Shown one piece after another: positions 14,101-23,300 of a DNA stretch of 60,000 bases. The stretch lies in the NCBI RefSeq assembly GCF_932526225.1, contig NC_064037.1:17586471-17646470 (forward strand), written 5' to 3'. This DNA comes from Nematostella vectensis. Lineage: Eukaryota > Cnidaria > Anthozoa > Actiniaria > Edwardsiidae. Numbering within the stretch: the first letter of the stretch is position 1; the number at the start of each line of letters is the position of its first letter. A program made the translations under genes and the position numbers. The notes under the pieces are model-generated. The model worked only from the letters and a program-made list of their open reading frames with translations, was not told the origin of the DNA and made no database searches.

Positions 14101-17100
14101 CCAAGACACAAATTAAAAAAATAAAAACCTAACCACATTTGACAAATACAGGATATACTACCGCCCTTAAGGTAGTGCCTAGATTAATGTATTATGTTGA
14201 ATAATGCTCTTTCTGACTGACTGAATGCGCTTTCGAGGAGGTTGCTAACTCGTTGAGTCTGATGGTCTCTTACCAGATATCCTTTGTCTGACCCCCCAGA
14301 GTCTGAGTGCTCCTAAGGAAACCAAACACAATTCAGCCTACCGAGTAGAGTTTTCACAAGAGTCAAGGGACGATTCAAATAATAAATACGACAATATACT
14401 AGAATAATATATTTTATTATGGCTACTATTGCTGTGTCGTTAACTTCCTCAAACGGTCAGATTTTAACTACAGAGTAATGAGGTGACTGGTATACTTAAC
14501 AATGCCTTTCATCGAAAATCAAGACGTATATTCACATATTTTGATCTATAAGTTAATAAAAAATCTATAGTTTTTAGACAGAAGTGAGGCAGTTAACGGG
14601 AAAAATAAACCCATTCAGAGGAGGAATGAAACAGGGAATAGAGGATCAAAGGGGTACAGGAATGGTTTATAATTAAATGAACTAGCCTCAGGCACAATTG
14701 GCAAGATTAGGAGGTGATTATATTTATCAATACAGTGTTGCGGTATAGTCACAATGAAACAATGAATGGTTCTGTCGAGGTAAAATGCTAAGACTCTAAA
14801 AACACTCCCCTTGACCCTTAACGCCTGAGAAGGCTGGAGAGGACTCTTGAACTCCTTACTTTATACCACTTAGGATGACTGAGAGGCCAAGGTTTTCAAA
14901 CAATCCATAAGACACAACACGATTACTTGTACATGGCCGTATACAATAGTGGTATACGGCTGAAAATTGTTAAGACAGCACAGATGTCTGCGTCAAGACT
15001 GGTGCCCAAAGGGATAATACTGACTAGAATATGATGTTTTTCGCACTAGTAGTACGATACAATAGTAGTTCGACACGCCCTGAGCATTATTGACTCTATC
15101 AAGGGGTGGTTGTTTCAACATTAAGCCACTGCCTAAAAGCGGAGCTCCTGGATACTTTTTTACAAACTGCAATAAATAACCAATCAGCGTATTCATAGCA
15201 AACGAGAGGGAATTTATATAATTAATTCTTATTGCATCTCTTAGCATCTCATGCTACACATGCTATATGCCTCTTGTTTATACGTTCTTTATTACATAAA
15301 TGCTTTCAGTACATACAATTAACGTTGTACAAAAGCGGCAAAAGGCGCACAAAATAACAGTTAAGAGGTTCCGATATAAAAGTAAGCACGAATATAACAA
15401 ATATGCACGCAACATATTAGACGCTCAGAGCAATCATGTCTCGCCTCCAGCACCCATCATGCATAGCGCGCTTATTTGAAGCAAAGACTACTTTAGGCGT
15501 AACAAAAAGTGTACCCAGACACGTTATTAGGGCTGTTTTTACGCGAGGCTAACCTCGGCAAACAAGGAGCCATTAGCACAAGGGCCTCTTGACACTCCTC
15601 ACACTTGTCAAGTGCGCCTAAATGGGCTTTGCAATTCGAATCAAAATAACCCTTGAAGGGGATGTGGAAGTTAGCGGTAACAAAAGACAAATGAATCGAG
15701 TTTCCTCGTCTCGCCTCGCTTGTTATATTATGATCATTCTTGCACTACGAACAAAAAATGCGGCAAACCTCACGAACATCAATCGCCAGGACATTTTAAA
15801 TGTCACAGTAAATAATAGGGGATGAATTGAACGTGAACTGAAAGTAATCTGGAATAGATAAAACTATTGAAAATAGATATTTTAGAGTAGATAACAAAAA
15901 GACATAAAGGGCTTCTCCGACACCATCAATTCTTGTTTTTACTTTCATGCGAACTGCATTGAGCCCACATCCCGCTGATGATTTTTTTTTTATAAAAGAC
16001 GGTTTGGCGATTTCCTTCCCTTATACGTTTCCTAGGACATGCGCGTTTGTTCATGTCATCGGCTTACAACACAGACACTTAAGAGGCTTTCAAGGAGGCA
16101 CTGTATTTATACAGCTTTTGCCAAGACTTGGAGGTTATGAGACAAAAGAGCTTTCAGAACCAGACTATGAGCGAGTCGAGATCTAGACGAACAGCCTACG
16201 AATAAATGAACCCTATACTAATGAAATAATTTTTTCTAGTCAAGCAAATTCAAAGGAAGTATTTTTTCTTGCCAACTACAGTCCAGTAGCCTAAAAAATA
16301 AAGAATACTTCAAACAGCTGGAAAAGCAGGAAAGAGTATCAGAACAAGCAGGACAGGGTAGCGGCTTAATCTGTCTTTTGTTTCCCCCGAGATAGCTGCG
16401 AATGTTTTGACAGCGCCCAGCAGATAAGAGGCAATTATCTCAAGTGAGACGCGGACCAAGGATGCCCTCGAAGCCGATAGCCAGATGAACTTTTCTTTTT
16501 CTTTTTGTGTAAAGGCAGGGGAGGGGAGGGAGGGGGACAAAGTATTCCCTGTTGATGGTTCCCCCTGTAAGTGTATTTCTCTCGCCGTTTGGTGGGCAAT
16601 CGCGCATCGAAGTACACGTGAGCTAATTATAACCACCTTAATTAATAAAAACGAGCAAAATTTATAAATATAATAAAAGTGAAATAGTATTAGGATTAGT
16701 GGACACAGCTAAATGGTTAGCGGGGTCAAGAAGTGCAGTAATAAACGTGACTATTTGAAGGTCATTTAATAACGAATGGTACTAGCAAGGGTATGTCTGT
16801 CCCTCCACTAGGGAGGGACTAGAGGGCACACTAGGGAGGGACTCAAGGCACACTAGGGAGGGACTCAAGGCACACTAGGGATGGACTAGGAGGGCACACT
16901 AGGGAGGGACTAGGAGGGCACACTAGGGAGGGACTAGGAGGGCACACTAGGGAGGGACTAGGAGGGCACACTAGGGAGAGACTAGGAGGGCACACTAGGG
17001 AGGGACTAGGAGGGCAAACTAGGGAGGGACTCAAGGCACACTAGGGAGGGACTAGGAGGGCACACTAGAGAGGGACTAGGAGGGCACACTAGGGAGGGAC

Positions 17101-20100
17101 TAGGAGGGCACACTAGGGAGGGACTAGGAGGGCACACTAGGGAGGGACTAGGAGGGCACACTAGGGAGGGACTAGGAGGGCACACTAGGGAGGGACTCAA
17201 GGCACACTAGGGAGGGACTAGAGGGCACACTAGGGAGGGACTAGAGGGTACTTGAGAGTCACAGTACTACAGAGTCAGAGAGATAAGCTTTTCACAACTG
17301 AGCGCTATCAATTCTCGCATCAGGAGAAGACACTTTGCGTAGTATACAAGTATAGTGATTTTATCACAAGGAATTACTGCAAGAGTAGATAGATACAAAT
17401 AAGAAAGTTTGACCCTTAGCTATTGCCTAGAGCTAGGGTTAGCTATAGCTAAACCAAGTTACTACTCCACTCACTAGAGGGTGTTAACCCTGACCACACC
17501 TATAGCACCTTACAACACAGAGTAAGGTATAGCTAAACCAAGTTACTACTCCACTCACTAGAGGGTGTTAACCCTGACCACACCTATAGCACCTTACAAC
17601 ACAGAGTTAGGTATAGCTAAACCAAGTTATTACTCCACTCACTAGAGGGTGTTAACCCTGACCACACCTAAAACACCTTACAACACAGAGTTAGGTATAG
17701 CTAAACCAGGTTATTACTCCACTCACTAGAGGGTGTTAACCCTGACCACACCTAAAGCACCTTACAACACAGAGTTAGGTATAGCTAAACCAAGTTATTA
17801 CTCCACTCACTAGAGGGTGTTAACTCCAACCACACCTACTGCGTCTCACCCAAGTAACCATATCTTACCCCACTGTGGTGGTTTGTAGTACCCTTCTTAG
17901 CGACACTGTGTCTTACTCCTTCCGGCTTCTTGTGACGCTCAGCCTCATCTTCTGTGTCAGAGTCTCTTTGCTCAGCATCCTGCATCTGAAAATTAAGAAA
18001 ATTAACTATCACACGACTAAGACTACACATATCAAAAATCTAAAACTAAAACATTGATGGGCTTTAATATGTTTCCAAATCTGCATAAACCAGCCCTAAC
18101 CCATAGAGGTTCAGTGCCCATAAAGAAGAATTATTGACAGAAGAGTTAAGTTTAATGGACTATGTGGGCTATAAAATACATCTGTTTGTTTTACATTCTT
18201 TGAAGTCTTATATTCCTAGACAGGATTTAAGCACACTCTGATTTCTTTTCTTCACACACAAATGTGCACTAAGCAGGGCTTCTGGAATTATGCGCTTGTG
18301 CGGAAGCATGTAATTTGGCTTTCTCCGCATAATCCGAGTAATCCCGCATAATTTGGCTGAATTTTTAAAGACAAAACATTTAAGAGCACAGCTGATGTGT
18401 TCTTTTAGGGTTCTTACATCTATTTCTCGTAAAAAAAACAACAGATATTCTTCTTTAGAGTGCGGTATTTCGAACTGAATTTTGACTAACAAAATGACTA
18501 GACGTTCTTTGCTAAACCGTGAAGGCCTAGGACTAATAATAAAATACCTTTTTTAATTGGCTGGTGGCTAGAAGCCAAGGAAAACTCACCTAAGATATTT
18601 TCATGCAAAAAGAAACCTTATCAAGTTATTTCGTGCTTTCCTTCGGTACAAAATTGTTTGGGCGTAACAGTTGATATTCCGTAATTCAGTAAAGAATCCT
18701 GCAAAATTTTGATTTTTAAAGAAAAATGTATTGCAAAATCCCGCGTAATTTAGTGCGTAATGATTGATTTTCTGCGTAATTTAGCGGGTAATTTAGCACA
18801 TAATTTAGAAACGAACCATGAATAATTTTCAGTTTTTTTCTGCGTAATTCCAGAAGCCCTGACAAAGTATAGCTCTGGCTATCATATGTGGCATAATGTT
18901 AGATTAGCATAAAGTATAAGACCCTGTTTCGAGTGAGCGATATTTTAAGGCATTTGGAGTCCTGTTACTTGGAAATAACTAAATTCACTAGCTTTGACCA
19001 TGCCCTATAAATGAGGCAGCTTAGACAACCTAACCCCATAGATGAGGCAGCCCATGGGAACCTTACCCCATAGATTAGGCAGCCCTAGAAAACTTGACCC
19101 CATAGATGAGGCAGCCTTAGAGAACCTTTCCCCATAGATGAGGCAGCCCTAGAAAACTTGACCCCATAGATGAGGCAGCCTTAGAAAACCCTTCCCTATA
19201 GATGAGGCAGCCCTAGAAAACTTGACCCCATAGATGAGGCAGCCTTAGAGAACCTTTCCCCATAGATGAGGCAGCCCTAGAAAACTTGACCCCATAGATG
19301 AAGCAGCCTTAGAGAACCTTTCCCCATAGATGAGGCAGCCCTAGAAAACTTGACCCCATAGATGAGGCAGCCTTAGAAAACCCTTCCCTATAGATGAGGC
19401 AGCCTTAGAAAACCCTTCCCTATAGATGAGGCAGCCCTAGGGAACCCTACCCCATAGATGTGGCAGCTCTAGGAACATTATTGAGTTTTTTAAGATTATA
19501 TTTTATAGTAGAATGAATGGCTATAAAAGGGGTGGAAGGCCACCCCCAGAATTGAAATTATAATGAGAACACTGCCATGCTAGTATTCACAAATTATAAG
19601 CCTCCTGTAGAATATTGCTTATCTCTGAGCCTTAGTCAGCTGGAATAAAACTGTTTTTGCAGAGGTAATAAGACATTTGTGTTAAGAGCTTGATAAATTA
19701 GTGATTTACTGTCCACTCAAGATATTGGTGCAAAATTTTAAATTTTAAATTTAACGCATCTGAATGAATTATTATCGTGCTGTGACGAAAATGCTCATAT
19801 ATTAGAGCACATATAGGTTTGTATAACATCATTCTACAATAGATAGAAACATGTTAGGTGGACAAGTCTAGGGATGATAACTATTTTGGTTTAGAATATG
19901 AAATTTGAATTTAGCGCTCAAAGCGACATGTTCACTCATGACAGCTGATTGATAACAATTGTTCTTGAGTCAGATCACATACGGTGAACTTGGGATACCT
20001 GTGGTTTTGAAAGCATATTTCCAACATTCTCTCCCAACTTGCCATTCTCTGATTAGAATGACAAATACTTATGCAAGACTACCTTGCATTTGGCTTGCAC

Positions 20101-20288
20101 TAGTGTCTAGAGGCTGATAATTTTTAATTATTTAATAACTAAACTAATCATACTTTGTACACAAAAGATTAGTTTTATCAGAAAGCCTACGTAAGTGTTG
20201 GAGCAAAGATAACACTTCACATTATCTTTTATGGTTATTTAGCTGGAAGTGCTGTGCTATAAGCAGCTTTAGTAAATAAAAAAAGTAA

Positions 20289-20355
<67 letters not shown>

Positions 20356-23300
20356 ACTGATTCATGGCCTATATTCCGGGCATTTTTCCTTGCTTCTTCT
20401 ACAAAATAATTACTCTGGGGTCTCTTTTAGGTAGACTGTGATGTTATGGCATTGCAGCTGTATACACCTATTAACTAATGAAACATTTGTCATGCCCAGA
20501 TTAAAGTTCCTTCTAAATGAACAAATAGCTAACGCATGAGTCAGTGCATGAAAATTCTTTAACATACAGTACAACAATAAAATTTCCTTTTGAATTTCCC
20601 TTGTGATTTGTGAATAAACTGCTTGACTGCTTGAAGAAAAAAGAGAATCAAGATTGACTTTTCTCAAAACTCCAAAGAACTGAGGAAATGGCACACTGGA
20701 TTTGAACTCTTTCTGGAAATTTTCACAGGTTTTGTAAATCTACTCAAGATGACATTTAAGAAAATATTTTTAAAAAATAAGCCAATTATTTGACACATTT
20801 TTGGGGATTTCATAAATTTAGAGAATGCAGGGGAAAAATAATCAAATGCTCATGATACAATTCGCCTTTAGTAAATACACAAACCAATAAAATATTGGAA
20901 ACAAATGCTCACACAGTATAGTTTGAATAGTGATCTCAAGTTTATTACAGAGACAAGGTGTTGAGACTCAATAGAAGCAAAATATGTTAAAAAACGTCCA
21001 ATACATTCCATTTTGCAGCTTACAGTAAATGATGTTTATTGATAAAAAACATTTTCTTAATAACAGTAGACATCCTCTCTGGATTCATGTTCCAAGTATT
21101 ATAAAAATCTCCCTTTACTAAAGTGAGAACAAAATATATTATATATAAAGGATTGATACAACCTTAGGACTGGCATAGTAAGACTCAAATAAGAAAGGAA
21201 CTGATACACTGTTATCTAATGTACAAGAGAGTATAATCAAGGAAACCCTTTCTGCTTAATAGACATGGCTGGTTATTAAGTGGCATCATAGCGGACAGCT
21301 TTATGATAAACAGACAGATAGACATCACACAGACACAAAGATATACAAAAAGAAATCCCAAGCTAAACTCATACTTGCCAACCTAGAAAGCTAAAAAACC
21401 AGCAGACTGTACTTCAATTATAAGAACTGTATAAGATAGGCTAAAAAGCAGGAGTCTCCCATGAAAACCAGGAGAATTGGCAGGTAAGCAAACTGCTATG
21501 CAGATACTGTGCATAGATAATTCATGCTAGACCTAAGATTAGATCCTAGTACAGCAAAACCTAATCCAAGAAAATCAATGAATTGGGCCTGCAAGCTACA
21601 ACAGACAGAGTAATACTGAGAACATCAAACAACAACCAAGATTAGTTGTCTCGAAAGCTGGAAAATTATATTAATGGCTTTGCAAGAAAGACAAAAAACT
21701 GTCATCTTTGCCCCCCCTGACCTTTATGTGTATTCCCATCATGCTCTTGATGCACTGACATGAAATTGACAACCCTCGCAAACATGAAAGCACAATCTCT
21801 CGCTTTAAAAAAATATCTTGCTCAAACAAAGCACTTATATGCGGTCCAGCCAATCCTAGAACTTGTCTAAAGAAATAATTGTTATGATTTACAAATATAT
21901 CTAAAAATCTATGGACGATGGTTGAAATATTGTGACAACTGTGTTCTTAATCATTTTGCAAAATGCTACAACGTCCCTACTATTTAACCTACAGTAGCCA
22001 AACCAAAATTGCCATTAGTTATTACAAAATGCAGTATTTTCACAACATTTGGTCCATTGGTCTGAACTTCAACATCAATTCAAAGGGTAGAAATTCTGGA
22101 AATACAACATTTTGTTACCGTTTCCAAAGATTGTCATATCAATACAGATTTGTAGAAATCTTTGGTGAAGAATCCTGAGCAGTCACATACATAAATATTG
22201 ACGGCTCTGTGTAAAATTTAGCATTGATAACACAATATGTTTATCAACACACGTAACAGTGCTACTGTAGCACCTATATAACTTACTCACCCGAGCTCTT
22301 CGTTTCTCTGCACGCCTCTTCTTACTACTCATCCCATTTTCTAAACTGCGTTTGGCAATTTTGTTATGGCCATGTCTATTTTCACTGACATTCCCAGACT
22401 TGCTTGCTCCACGAGACTACAAAAGAAAACAAGGAAGTACAGTAAATATAGACATGGTCATGTAAAGAAGCTGGGGATTTAGAATAGAGGGGAGGGGGCT
22501 AGGGAAAGGCCCTTTTAAAAGTTTTACAGGCATGGCTGTTAGAAAGAAAATGCTGAAAATTAACTAGTAACAAAACATACTGTATCATGGAAAACAAAGA
22601 AAACATGTCCCATTTACTTTTTATCAACAGGAAGGGGAAACTTTAAACATGAGAAATGAACAGAATTTTAGCAAGCTCCAGCTTTGCAAGTGAAAAAAAA
22701 AAACAGTTTAAAGAGTAAAAATACACTGGAGATAATGGAAGTGTGAATAAACATTCAGTTAATGTAAACAAGAAAGGTGAATAAATGGTTAAAAGTATGA
22801 TAGGTCATTTCATGATTCATTGATGTAGAAGCATGTTTGTTATGACTTTGGCTTACAGACTTCGTGGGGTGTTCATAGATCTAATACCTGAGGCTATATC
22901 TCTTCACCCGACTATCAAGACAATATCACAGATCACAGGACTAATAGCCGACATGTAGACATCACATTGGGGGATATTTCTCTCACAAAATAAACTGTTT
23001 ATGAAAAGTGCATATAATAAAAACCCGAATCATTAATTAAATACCAATGAAAATCTGACAATATTAAAAATATAATACTAAATATAAAATACTCAATAAG
23101 CTACACAACACTTAACCAATGTAAATGATTATGACAAAGTAAGAAACTGGTAATAGACTTATGATAGTGGCAACAGATTTTTTTTTTACTTTTGTATTCA
23201 AATATCTTTAATTGCAAAGGATTCCAAAATAAGTAAAATATATGTAGCTTGAAAAATATAATAAATCATAAATGAGTTTTTACTTTAAAAAATAATTTCA

